A stretch of DNA of 64,000 nt, from positions 806,001 to 870,000 of the forward strand of contig NZ_JAMZEA010000001.1 in NCBI RefSeq assembly GCF_024172125.1. The letters run 5' to 3'. Position numbers and translations under genes: made by a program. This document shows, piece by piece, positions 51,454-60,093 of this stretch. The notes beneath the pieces are model-generated. The model did not search any database and was not told the origin of the DNA. It worked only from the letters and a program-made list of their open reading frames with translations. How positions within the stretch are numbered: the stretch's first letter is position 1; every line of letters starts with the position of its first letter. Origin of the DNA: Actinomadura rupiterrae. GTDB lineage: Bacteria; Actinomycetota; Actinomycetes; Streptosporangiales; Streptosporangiaceae.

Positions 51454-51492
51454 CGCGGGTCCCGACCTCGGGGGGATGGGTCGGGACCCGCG
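51454..51492 (-). terminator. strong hairpin terminator after the WXG100 gene
   Basis: CGCGGGTCCCGACC pairs perfectly over 14 bp with GGTCGGGACCCGCG across an 11-nt loop, 17 bp beyond the WXG100 stop. It suggests that the WXG100 gene is a separate short transcript. Confidence 0.85.
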
Positions 51493-51509
51493 GTCCTGGG
51501 GGGCCGCGG

Positions 51510-51782
51510 TCAGCGGGTGGCGGCCTCGATGTTCTGCTGGGAGCGCTTGATGTCCTGGCTGCCCTCTTCGAGCGCGAGCGCCATCTTGTCGAAGGCGGTC
51601 TTGGCCTCGGCCCACGCGCTGCGGAAGCGGTCGGCGCCGGGGCCCCACCAGACCTCGGTGCTGCTGACGGTGCGGCCGTTCAGGTCCTTGATGAGGGCGT
51701 CGAGGTTCCGGGAGTGCTTGCTGAACATCCGGGACAGGTCTTCGAGTGCCCCGATGCTGGCGCCGCGCTTGTCACCGCTCAT
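51510..51782 (-). CDS. WXG100-family type VII secretion protein
   Basis: A 90-aa ESAT-6-like protein: helix 1 (ALEDLSRMFSKHSRNLDALI), the turn VWWGPGADRF containing the WxG motif, and helix 2 (AEAKTAFDKMALALEEGSQD). Such proteins form four-helix dimers and are exported by EccC/EssC-type machines, here perhaps by the ATPase encoded 13 kb away. It lies upstream of, and on the same strand as, the small WVG protein and the 725-aa protein, but is separated from them by a terminator. Confidence 0.93.
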   Translation of the reverse strand: MSGDKRGASIGALEDLSRMFSKHSRNLDALIKDLNGRTVSSTEVWWGPGADRFRSAWAEAKTAFDKMALALEEGSQDIKRSQQNIEAATR

Positions 51783-52060
51783 GCTTCGACCCTTTCGTCG
51801 CTGGTTGCGATCGCTGGACCACGCCGGGCGGTCTCCGCCGCGCCGTGGAGCGTTCTCCGGGCCCCGAAGAATATGCCCGCCAGACTACGCCCCACCGATC
51901 ACAGGAAGCCAGACGCACAACGGGGTTCCCGCTCCGATTGGCACCCATTCCCACCGGCTTGCTCTGGCCGGATCCGGCCAGGGCGCTCTTCACGATCACG
52001 TATTCGCCGCATTCTGACCTCTGTTTTGACGTCCGGACGAAGCGGACGAAATGCCATTGA

Positions 52061-52813
52061 TCAGAAGGACGGCGGGGTGAGCGTGATCGGCGGGACGATC
52101 GGGACCGGCGGTCGCAGCGTCGTGGGCGGCGTCGACGGCGAGACCGGGCTGGACGGCGTCCCGGACGGCGTGGACGGCGACGGGCTCGGCGTCGTCGGGG
52201 ACGGGCTGGGGCTCGGCGTCGTGGGAGTGGGCGTCGGTTCCGGCGTCTCACTCGTCGGGCTCGGCTTGGGCGGGGACGGCTGGTCGTCCGGATCCGGGTC
52301 GTTGACGGGGTGCGCGCCGGGATCGGTGACCCGCTCGCCCACCAGGACGAGCTGCTCGCCCTTCCGGACGAACTCGAACCGGCGGCGGACGGACTGCTCG
52401 ATCCGTCCGTCCCCGTAGCTGAGGTCGGTGTGCTCGGTGACGTCCAGCGTGATGCGGTCCCCGTGCCGGACGGCGCGTTCGGCGGAGAGGCGGGTCCGCG
52501 CGGCGACGTAGGCGGGGCCGCCGGGGACGGGCGCGCGGTTGCGGTTGGCCAGCTCCCGGACGGCGCGCTGCTGGTCCTCGGCGAGGTCGGGGGCGATCTT
52601 GACGCCGAGGACCTCGGTGGGCGGGCGGCGGTCCTGGCGGCGGCGCTCGACGAGCGCCTGGGAGCGGAAGTCCAGCAGGGCGCTGGCGGCGACGGTCAGC
52701 TGGCGGGTCGTGTCGGCGTCCACGGACGGCCGGCTCGGACGCGCGGAGGAGGGGACGGCGACACAGCAGGCCAGTGCGGCCGCCAGGACCGCCCGCGACC
52801 AGTGCCGAATCAT
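52061..52813 (-). CDS. secreted protein with Pro/Thr/Ser-rich tail
   Basis: A 250-aa exported protein with a signal peptide ([20 protein letters not shown]). A compact central domain of about 130 residues ([20 protein letters not shown] ... [20 protein letters not shown] ... [18 protein letters not shown]) looks like an NTF2- or lumazine-like fold but I do not recognise it. The last ~75 residues are a low-complexity [13 protein letters not shown] tail that may span the wall. GGGAG precedes the ATG. It is divergent from the L31 gene. Confidence 0.78.
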   Translation of the reverse strand: MIRHWSRAVLAAALACCVAVPSSARPSRPSVDADTTRQLTVAASALLDFRSQALVERRRQDRRPPTEVLGVKIAPDLAEDQQRAVRELANRNRAPVPGGPAYVAARTRLSAERAVRHGDRITLDVTEHTDLSYGDGRIEQSVRRRFEFVRKGEQLVLVGERVTDPGAHPVNDPDPDDQPSPPKPSPTSETPEPTPTPTTPSPSPSPTTPSPSPSTPSGTPSSPVSPSTPPTTLRPPVPIVPPITLTPPSF

Positions 52814-52899
52814 GCGACTCCCTGCGAAACTCCGCGGATCCCCGCAGAAGATACACCGGTTGATCACACCTCTGGGAGACCCGTTTCGGGCATGTGGAA

Positions 52900-52914
52900 T
52901 GAAAACCATTGCCA
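52900..52914. promoter_or_regulatory. possible Zur box upstream of L31 type B
   Basis: TGAAAACCATTGCCA partly matches the TGAAAATnATTTTCA type of zinc-uptake regulator site known upstream of zinc-free ribosomal protein genes in actinobacteria. The right arm is imperfect. Confidence 0.5.
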
Positions 52915-52994
52915 TCGGGTTGTACGGGGCGTCCCGATGCGGGAGGTGCGAACCGCCCGTATCGCCACCGACCACCCGTCGTCCGGAGGCGATC

Positions 52995-53243
52995 ATGAAG
53001 CAGAGCATCCACCCCGAGTACCGTCCGGTCGTGTTCCGCGACCGCAGCGCCGACTTCGCGTTCCTGACGCGCTCCACCGTCCAACCGACCCAGACCGTGG
53101 GCTGGGAGGACGGCAACACCTACCCGGTGGTGGACGTGGACGTCTCCTCGGCGAGCCACCCCTTCTACACGGGGCGCAGCCGGCTGGTCGACGCGACCGG
53201 CGCCGTCGAGAAGTTCAACCGGCGCTACAACCGCAAGTCCTGA
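52995..53243 (+). CDS. rpmE2: 50S ribosomal protein L31 type B
   Basis: An 82-aa L31 of the zinc-independent (C-minus) class. The family line is unmistakable: [50 protein letters not shown] and [12 protein letters not shown]. The CxxC zinc ligands of ordinary L31 are absent. Such paralogues replace the zinc-binding form when zinc is scarce and free zinc for other uses. GGAGGCGATC precedes the ATG. A Zur-box-like sequence about 80 bp upstream fits repression in zinc sufficiency. A terminator follows. Confidence 0.96.
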   Translation: MKQSIHPEYRPVVFRDRSADFAFLTRSTVQPTQTVGWEDGNTYPVVDVDVSSASHPFYTGRSRLVDATGAVEKFNRRYNRKS

Positions 53244-53252
53244 CTCTTGCTC

Positions 53253-53286
53253 CGAAGCCCCCGGCGACGCACCGCCGGGAGCTTCG
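53253..53286 (+). terminator. terminator after L31 type B gene
   Basis: CGAAGCCCCCGGCG pairs with CGCCGGGAGCTTCG with one mismatch and a 6-nt loop, 10 bp after the stop codon. Confidence 0.8.
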
Positions 53287-53429
53287 CCATGCCCGGACCT
53301 CGGGCCTCCCCCACGCAGGACGCCGCCAGCAGCAACCACACGTCCAGCACATCGACAACGCAAGTTCCGAGGGCGACGGACGAGGGACGCTCGCATCCCA
53401 CGACACAGAGCACAACGGCTGGCCGCGCG

Positions 53430-53960
53430 CGAGGCCTAGCGCCGCAGACGGCCCGGGCGCGAGACGTGGCGGCACGGATGGCCAGGGCTAGAGGTGCAGC
53501 GCGCGACGGATGGCTGGGGCGCGAGGCCTAGCGCCGCGGACGGCCCGGGCGCGAGGCGCAGCAGCGCGGACGGCCCGGGCACGAGATGCGGCAGCGTGGA
53601 CGGCCGGGCGCGAAGCGAAGCGGCGCGGATGGCCGGGCGCGCGCGGATGGCCGGGCGCGCGCGGATGGCCGGGCGCGCGCGGATGGCCAGGCGCGCGCGG
53701 ATGGCCAGGCGCGCGCGGATGGCCAGGCGCGCGCGGATGGCCAGGCGCGCGCGGATGGCCAGGCGCGCGCGGATGGCCAGGCGCGCGCGGATGGCCAGGC
53801 GCAGAGATGCAGCGCGCGACGGATGCTTGGACGCGGAGGCGTAGCGGGGTGGAAGGTCGGACGCGCGGAGGCGTAGCGGGGCGGAAAGCCAGGCGCGGAG
53901 CGTAGTGCGGCGGAGGGCCGGGCGCGGAGCGTAGTGGAGTGGAGGGCCGGGCGCGGAGGC
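53430..53960 (+). repeat. degenerate repeat region around a young 18-bp array
   Basis: About 33-bp units such as GGCGCGAGGCGCAGCAGCGC followed by GGACGGCCCGG occupy 53440-53620, and GGCGTAGCGGGGCGGAAGGC types follow after 53810. No gene is supported; open frames on both strands are composition artefacts. Confidence 0.75.
53627..53806 (+). repeat. 18-bp tandem array, ten near-identical units
   Basis: GGATGGCCAGGCGCGCGC repeats exactly every 18 bp from 53627 to 53806. The only change is a shared G-to-A in the unit after the third copy, so the array is recent and may vary in length between isolates. Confidence 0.95.
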
Positions 53961-54170
53961 GTCGTGGGGTGGATGGCGTGGGGCGGTGGGGTTCGGGGGG
54001 TTCTTCTTCGAGATTGGGCGGTTGGGAGGGCTGTTTCGGAGAGGTTCGACCCCTGTCGATGGCCACACTCTTTGATCGCGTCTCCCCCTGTCCGGAGGAG
54101 GGGGCTCGGCGCGCGGCACCCCGAGGTGAGTGGACGCCCACCCCACCGTCCCAGGCCATCCACCCCGTTA

Positions 54171-54203
54171 GTGAATACTCACCCACCCAGAGTGAGCATT
54201 CAC
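54171..54203. promoter_or_regulatory. inverted repeat upstream of the carboxylase alpha gene
   Basis: GTGAATACTCAC and GTGAGCATTCAC form an 11-of-12 inverted repeat with a 9-bp centre, flanked by GTTAG and CTAAC. Each arm is itself palindrome-like, in the style of TetR fatty-acid regulator sites. It lies about 150 bp before the start codon. Confidence 0.6.
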
Positions 54204-54355
54204 TCACCCCTAACCCGCGAGCCTGATCGACGGCTTCGGCGGCCCGCCGGGTCCGGAGGGCGGACCTTCCGGGCAGGCCGATAAGGCGGGGCTTACGTAG
54301 GCGGGCGAACGACCCTTATCTAGACTGCGCGTGCGAGTCGAGTGAGGAGACCCAC

Positions 54356-56128
54356 GTGCGCAAGGTCCTGATCGCCAACCGCGGGGAGATCGCGGTCCGT
54401 ATTGCCCGTGCCTGCCGCGACGCCGGGTTGACCAGTGTCGCGGTGTACGCCGAGCCGGACTTGGACGCGTTGCACGTTCGGGTGGCGGACGAGGCGTACT
54501 CGTTGGGCGGCACGACCGCCGCCGAGTCCTACCTGGACATCGAGAAGCTGCTGAAGGTCGCCGCCGAGTCGGGCGCGGACGCCGTCCATCCCGGATACGG
54601 GTTCCTGGCCGAGAACGCCGACTTCGCCGCGGCCGTGGAGAACGCCGGGCTGACCTGGATCGGCCCGCCCCCGGCGGCGATCACGGCGCTCGGCGACAAA
54701 GTGCAGGCCCGGCACATCGCGCAGAAGGTCGGCGCGCCGCTGGTCGCGGGCACCAAGGACCCGGTGTCCGGCGCGGACGAGGTCGTCGCGTTCGCCGAGG
54801 AGCACGGCCTGCCGATCGCGATCAAGGCGGCGTTCGGCGGCGGCGGACGCGGCCTGAAGGTCGCCCGCAAGCTGAGCGAGGTCGCCGAGCTGTACGAGTC
54901 GGCCGTCCGCGAGGCCATCGGGGCGTTCGGACGCGGCGAGTGCTTCGTCGAGCGGTACCTGGACAAGCCGCGGCACGTCGAGACGCAGTGCCTGGCCGAC
55001 AAGCACGGCAACGTGGTCGTCGTGTCCACGCGCGACTGCTCGCTGCAGCGCCGCCACCAGAAGCTCGTCGAGGAGGCCCCGGCGCCGTTCCTGTCGGACG
55101 AGCAGGTGGAGCTGCTATACACCTCGTCCAAGGCGATCCTGCGCGAGGCGGGATACGTCGGCGCCGGCACCTGCGAGTTCCTCGTCGGGCAGGACGGGAC
55201 GATCTCGTTCCTTGAGGTCAACACGCGCCTCCAGGTCGAGCACCCCGTCACCGAGGAGGTCACCGGCGTCGACCTCGTCCGCGAGATGTTCCGCATCGCC
55301 GACGGCGAGGAGCTCGGCTACGGCGACCCCGAACGGCGCGGCCACTCCATCGAGTTCCGGATCAACGCAGAGGACGCGGGCCGGGGCTTCCTGCCCGCCG
55401 TCGGGACGCTGACCGACTGGCAGCCGCCGTCCGGACCCGGCGTCCGGCTCGACTCCGGCTACGTCAAGGGGCAGACCGTCCCGCAGCAGTTCGACTCGTT
55501 GATCGCCAAGCTGATCGTGACCGGCGCGACCCGCCGCCAGGCCGCCGAGCGGGCGCGTCGCGCGCTGGACGAGTTCGTCGTGGACGGCATGCCGACCGTC
55601 CTGCCGTTCCACCGGCGCGTCCTGGACGACCCGGCGTTCGTCCCGTCCGACGACGACTCCCCGTTCACCGTCCACACGCGCTGGATCGAGACCGAGTTCG
55701 ACAACGACATCGAGCCGTTCGCCGCCCCGGCCGCCGCCGAGGACGAGGACGCCGACCAGACCCGCGAGACCGTCACCGTCGAGGTCGGCGGCAAGCGGAT
55801 CGAGGTCACCCTCCCGTCCACGCTCGGCGTCTCCGCCGCCCCCGCCGCGAAGGCCAGCCCGGCCCGCCGCCGCGGCGGCAAGAAGGGCGGAGCCGCCGCC
55901 CAGGCGTCCGGCGACGCCCTGGTCTCCCCCATGCAGGGCACCATCGTCAAGATCGTCGCCGAGGACGGCGCGACCGTCGCCCCCGGCGACACCGTCGTCG
56001 TCCTCGAGGCCATGAAGATGGAGCAGCCCCTCACCGCCCACAAGGCCGGCACCGTCACCGGCCTCTCCTCCGCCGTCGGCCAAACCGTCTCCAGCGGCGC
56101 CGTAATCTGCGAAATCAAGGACGCCTAA
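54356..56128 (+). CDS. acyl-CoA carboxylase alpha subunit (biotin carboxylase + BCCP)
   Basis: A 590-aa AccA3-type protein that carboxylates its own biotin using ATP and bicarbonate. The biotin carboxylase domain starts [20 protein letters not shown], with the glycine-rich ATP loop [17 protein letters not shown] near residue 160, ATP-grasp signatures [20 protein letters not shown] and [14 protein letters not shown] ~100-residue linker leads to the biotinyl domain, whose biotin lysine lies in [11 protein letters not shown] near residue 556. It should serve the beta and epsilon subunits encoded at the start of the window. The GTG start has GAGGAG 6 nt upstream and TATCTAG near 54317 as a candidate -10. 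Its stop codon is the first element of a long repeat array. Confidence 0.97.
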   Translation: MRKVLIANRGEIAVRIARACRDAGLTSVAVYAEPDLDALHVRVADEAYSLGGTTAAESYLDIEKLLKVAAESGADAVHPGYGFLAENADFAAAVENAGLTWIGPPPAAITALGDKVQARHIAQKVGAPLVAGTKDPVSGADEVVAFAEEHGLPIAIKAAFGGGGRGLKVARKLSEVAELYESAVREAIGAFGRGECFVERYLDKPRHVETQCLADKHGNVVVVSTRDCSLQRRHQKLVEEAPAPFLSDEQVELLYTSSKAILREAGYVGAGTCEFLVGQDGTISFLEVNTRLQVEHPVTEEVTGVDLVREMFRIADGEELGYGDPERRGHSIEFRINAEDAGRGFLPAVGTLTDWQPPSGPGVRLDSGYVKGQTVPQQFDSLIAKLIVTGATRRQAAERARRALDEFVVDGMPTVLPFHRRVLDDPAFVPSDDDSPFTVHTRWIETEFDNDIEPFAAPAAAEDEDADQTRETVTVEVGGKRIEVTLPSTLGVSAAPAAKASPARRRGGKKGGAAAQASGDALVSPMQGTIVKIVAEDGATVAPGDTVVVLEAMKMEQPLTAHKAGTVTGLSSAVGQTVSSGAVICEIKDA

Positions 56129-57860
56129 CACCTAACAGCCGGGTGCGCAGCGCCCCCGCGCTGCGCACCTGTCGCTCGTTGGCAGGCCCCCAATGCGCAC
56201 CCGCCGCGCATTGGGGACCCCGCCACCAGCTGGGCAGCCCACTGCACCCTCGCGTCCCCCTTAGGATGCCTAACGGTCAGCTGCACAGCGCCCACAGCAC
56301 ACCGCGCCCGTCGCGCACCGGCGTCCCACCACCGCTGGGCCGCCTACTGCGTCCCCGCGTCCCCCCTGGACGTCTGACGGCCAGGTGCGCGCTGCGTACC
56401 GCACTGCGCGCCCGTCGCGCACAGGTGCTCGGCGGCTCGCTGCGTCCCCGCGTCCATTCCGGACGCCTGACGGCCAGGTGCGCGGTGCCCGCCGCACTGC
56501 CCGCCTCTCGCGCATTGGGAGGCCGCTACCCGCCGGGCCTCCTGGTGCGTCTCGCGTCCCCTCTGGACGCCTGACGGTCAGGTGCGCGCCGCCCACCGCA
56601 CTGCGCGCCCGTCGCGCACAGGTGCCCGCCACCGGCCCGCCGGCTCGCAGCGTCCTCGCGTCCTTCCGGACGCCTTACGGCCAAGTGCGCAGCGCCCACC
56701 GCCCTGCCCGCCTCTCGCGCATTGGGAGGCCGCCCCCGCCGGGCCTCCTGGTGCGTCTCGCGTCCCCCTCTGGACGCCTGACGGCCAGGTGCGCGCGGCG
56801 CACCGCACTGCGCGCCCGTCGCGCACAGGTGCCCGCCACCGGATCGGCGGCTCGCTGCGGCCTCGCGTCCATTCCGAACGCCGGACGGCCAGGTGCTCGG
56901 TGCCCGCCGCACTGCACGCTTGTCGCGCACAGAGGGTCGGCTACCGGCTCGGCGGCCCGCCTCTCACGAAATGGGAGGCCGCCACCAGCTCGGCCGCCTA
57001 CCGCGTCTTCGCGCGCCCCTTTGGACGCCTGACGGTGACGGCCAGGTGGGGGCGCCCACTGCGCTGCGCGCCCGTCGCGCGCTGGGAGTCCGACATCGGC
57101 TTGGCGGCGTACTGCCTGCTCGCAACCCTTTGGTCACCTGACGGCTAGGTGCGCAGCGCCCACTGCGCTGCGCGCCCGGCGCGCACTGGGGCCCGCCACC
57201 CGCTCGATGGCCCACTGCGCCCTCGTATCCCCATCTGGCCGCGCGACGACGGCCAGGTGCGCAGCGCCTGTCCCACATGGGACCCGCCACCCGCTCGCTG
57301 CGTCCTCGCGTCCCCTCTGGATGCCTGATGGCCAGGTGCGCACCGGCTCACGCGCTGCGCGCCCGCCGCCGAGCAGGCCCGCCACAGGCTCGGCGGCGGG
57401 CTGTGTCCTAGCGTCCCCTCTGGACGCCTGTTGGTCAGGTGCGCGGCGGGTCACCGCACAGCGCGCCCGCCGCGCATGAGGCCAGGCCGCCACCTGCTTG
57501 GCGGCCAGCTGCCTCCTTGCGTCCCTATGACGTCTGGCGGTCAGGTGCGCGGCCTCACCGCGCAGCGCCCCGCGCCGCAGGGGGCCGCCGACTGCTGGGC
57601 CGCCTGTTGCGTCCTCGTGTCCCGCATGGACGTCTGGCGGTCAGGTGCGGGGCGCCTGCAGCGTTGTGCGCTCGTCGCGTACTGGGGCCGGGCCGCCAGC
57701 GGCTCGGCCCATTGCGTCCTTGGATGTCTTACGGCCAGGTGCGCCAGGCCCCCTGCGCGGTGCGCTCGTCGCGGGAGGGGGCTGCCAACGGCTGGGCGGG
57801 CGCTGCGTGCTCGCGTTCCGGTTTGGATGCTCGGCGGCTGCGACGCGCTTCCGCACCGCA
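56119..57860 (+). repeat. ~104-bp degenerate tandem array, sixteen units, hairpin-bearing
   Basis: The anchor GGACGCCTGACGGCCAGGTG and variants occurs at about 56119, 56264, 56368, 56461, 56565, 56668, 56772, 56876, 57023, 57132, 57237, 57319, 57422, 57528, 57628 and 57722; most steps are 103-106 bp. The first anchor contains the stop codon of the carboxylase alpha gene. In many units GCGTCC and GGACGC form a 6-bp stem with a 4-5 nt loop, and TGCGCG-CCCGT-CGCGCA forms a second. Two unit subtypes alternate between 56368 and 56876. No gene is supported inside. Confidence 0.88.
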
Positions 57861-58145
57861 TCGGATGTGGGTGGACGCGGTGACTTTGCGCGACGGCGGG
57901 GGGTGGGAGGGGGCAGTTCTGGGGGTTGGTTGGCGGCGGGTAAGGATAGGGGGAAGTAAGCGAAGGTTAGGGACTTGCTTACCTTGTGCGGGTGGGGCGC
58001 TTACTCTGGGCGGGGTGGGGTTCGGGGAGTGGGCGGTCGGGGGGCTGTGATTAAGGTCTCGGTTGTTCGGAGTCGGTTGCGGGGCGGGGCGGAACGTCTG
58101 CGGGGCTGAGCTCGTCTTATCCAGCAAGGAGGCAGACTGAGAATC
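57861..58145. other. promoter region of the TPM-like gene
   Basis: About 285 bp with no supported gene. The motif TTGCTTAC/GGGACTTGCTTACC recurs near 57950-57985. AAGGAGG at 58125-58131 is the ribosome-binding sequence of the next gene. Confidence 0.45.
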
Positions 58146-59486
58146 ATGAGATCCGATAACAGGCCACGGCGTACGGCCAGGCGTGGTGTATTCGCGGCGG
58201 GGGTCGCCGTACTGACCGTCCTGCTGGTGAGTCTGTGGGGGGCGGGGGCCCGGGCGGACGACTCGGTGAGCCAGATCGCCAAGGGGCTGTCGGGCTCTCG
58301 CGTCTACGTGGACAGCAGCGTGGCCTCGCAGGTCTCGCCGTCCGACGTGGCGGAGATGAACGCGGCTCTCAGCAAGAACTCCAAGGCGGACATCCGCGTC
58401 GTCGTCACCGACAGCAACAACTCGCAGTCGGCGACCGTCCGGATGCTGCGCAGCGTCGCCCAGCGGGTGGACAAGGGCAAGGTCTACGTCGCCATCGGCG
58501 CGGACGGCCAGCACATGCTCCCGCTCGCCAAGAAGGGCTCGTACCTGTCCCCGAAGGACGCCAACAAGCTGGTCAGCCAGGTGTCCGGTGAGCCGCTGAA
58601 GCAGCGGGTGATCGACTTCTCCGACAAGGCCGAGAAGAAGGCCGCGGACAAGGAGAAGTCCGGCACCGTCGGCATGTTCGTGGTGCTGGGCGTGCTGGTC
58701 CTGGTCGTCGCGGGCGCGGTCGCCGCGTTCGTGGTCGTGCGCAAGCGCCGCCGGACGCGCCAGGAGAAGCAGATGGCGGAGCTCAAGCGCGGCGTCGAGG
58801 AGGACGTGACCAAGCTCGGCGAGGACATCGCGGCCCTCGACCTCAACGTCATGGACCCGGGCGTGAACGCCGAGGCGAAGTCCGAGTACGAGCAGGCGAT
58901 GAACTCCTACGACGCGGCCAAGGCCGCCACGGAGAACGCCCGGCGGCCCGAGGACATGCAGCCCGTCACCACCGCGCTGGAGGACGGCCGCTTCCACATG
59001 ATCGCGTGCCGCGCGCTGCTGGACGGCCGGCCCGTGCCCGAGCGGCGCGCGCCCTGCTTCTTCAACCCGCAGCACGGACCGTCCGTCCAGGACGTCATGT
59101 GGGCGCCGGTCGGCGGCGCGCCGCGCTCGGTCCCGGCCTGCGCGGCGGACGCCCAGGCCGTGCTGAGCGGCGGGCAGCCCGACGTCCGCATGGTCCCCTA
59201 CGGCGACGGACGCCGTCCCTACTGGGACGCGGGACCGGCCTACGCGCCCTACGCGGGCGGCTACTACCAGTCCTACGGCGGCATGGACCTGCTGTCCGGG
59301 ATGATGATCGGCACCATGCTCGGCTCGATGATGGGCGGCGGCTGGGGCGGCCACCACGACATGATGGGCGGCGGTGGCGACGGCGGAGGGTTCGGCGGCG
59401 ACTCCGGTGACGCCGGCGGCGGCTGGGACTTCGGCTCCGGCGACTTCGGCGGTGGCGGCGACTGGGGCGGCGGAGGCGACTGGTAA
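58146..59486 (+). CDS. TPM-like membrane protein with Gly-rich C-terminus
   Basis: A 446-aa exported membrane protein. A signal peptide (GVFAAGVAVLTVLLVSLWGAGARA) is followed by an extracytoplasmic domain of about 130 residues resembling TPM/DUF4350-type domains (GSRVYVDSSVASQVSPSDVA ... RVDKGKVYVAIGADGQHMLP), a single helix (TVGMFVVLGVLVLVVAGAVAAF), a charged coiled-coil stretch and a glycine/tryptophan-rich tail (GGGGDWGGGGDW). The function is unknown. The ATG lies behind GAGGCAGACTGAGAATC. A strong terminator follows, so it is probably monocistronic. Confidence 0.8.
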   Translation: MRSDNRPRRTARRGVFAAGVAVLTVLLVSLWGAGARADDSVSQIAKGLSGSRVYVDSSVASQVSPSDVAEMNAALSKNSKADIRVVVTDSNNSQSATVRMLRSVAQRVDKGKVYVAIGADGQHMLPLAKKGSYLSPKDANKLVSQVSGEPLKQRVIDFSDKAEKKAADKEKSGTVGMFVVLGVLVLVVAGAVAAFVVVRKRRRTRQEKQMAELKRGVEEDVTKLGEDIAALDLNVMDPGVNAEAKSEYEQAMNSYDAAKAATENARRPEDMQPVTTALEDGRFHMIACRALLDGRPVPERRAPCFFNPQHGPSVQDVMWAPVGGAPRSVPACAADAQAVLSGGQPDVRMVPYGDGRRPYWDAGPAYAPYAGGYYQSYGGMDLLSGMMIGTMLGSMMGGGWGGHHDMMGGGGDGGGFGGDSGDAGGGWDFGSGDFGGGGDWGGGGDW

Positions 59487-59515
59487 GCCCAAGCCCAGCG
59501 CATAGCGTCACCGCA

Positions 59516-59557
59516 GGCCCGGCCCGCGTCCACGATCCAGGGGACGCGGGCCGGGCC
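59516..59557 (+). terminator. very strong hairpin terminator
   Basis: GGCCCGGCCCGCGTCC pairs perfectly over 16 bp with GGACGCGGGCCGGGCC across a 10-nt loop, 30 bp after the TPM-like gene. Confidence 0.9.
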
Positions 59558-59657
59558 CGTTCATGCCCGCCCCTCCCCGCACGCCGCGTCCGGCCCGTGG
59601 GGGTGCTGGGGGCTCGGAGGTGGGCACATAGTCTTCGTCGGAAGGAATGGGACGGGG

Positions 59658-59987
59658 ATGGGACGTCTGCCGGGAGATCCCGGGCCGCTGAGGCAGGTGC
59701 GGTACGCGCTGGGGTTCCGGTTGCCGTCCGACAACCGGGACTGGGTGTGGCACGACCTCACGGACGCGGGATGGCGGACGCGGCTGGTGGTCCGGCATCT
59801 CGTGCTGATGATCCCGATATGTCTTGCGCTGGGGCTGCTGCCCGGGCCGCTGTGGCTGCGCGGCGCGGTGGCCCTGCTGGCGCTGCTGACCAGCACCTTC
59901 ACCGTCGTCGTCAGCGCGGAGGATCTACGCCGCTCACGCCTCCACCGGCATGGCTTCGATCCGCCGCCGGGCGAGCGCCAGCACTGA
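59658..59987 (+). CDS. small membrane protein (DUF5313-like)
   Basis: A 109-aa protein with two central helices (LVLMIPICLALGLLPGPLW; GAVALLALLTSTFTVVVSA) and a conserved-looking N-terminus RQVRYALGFRLPSDNRDWVW ending HDLTDAGWR. The pattern recalls the actinobacterial DUF5313 family, from memory; its role is unknown. GGGACGGGG lies before the ATG. It is convergent with the quinone dehydrogenase gene. Confidence 0.78.
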   Translation: MGRLPGDPGPLRQVRYALGFRLPSDNRDWVWHDLTDAGWRTRLVVRHLVLMIPICLALGLLPGPLWLRGAVALLALLTSTFTVVVSAEDLRRSRLHRHGFDPPPGERQH

Positions 59988-60093
59988 GGACGGCGATGCC
60001 CCGGGCGAGTGGTGGCGCTTAGGCCGGCGGCGCCCTGCCGGAGCGGTAGTACTGAGGTCGGCGACGAGGGCGTCCCGCCGCCGGCCGTTGCTG

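Noticed and set aside
53436..54146. Open frames on both strands through the 18-bp array
   Set aside because: An 18-bp unit without stop codons leaves several frames open by necessity; there is no start signal or conserved domain.
56143..57883. Several 100-220 codon frames inside the 104-bp array
   Set aside because: They occur in all frames, shift frame from unit to unit because 104 is not divisible by three, and lack ribosome-binding sites.
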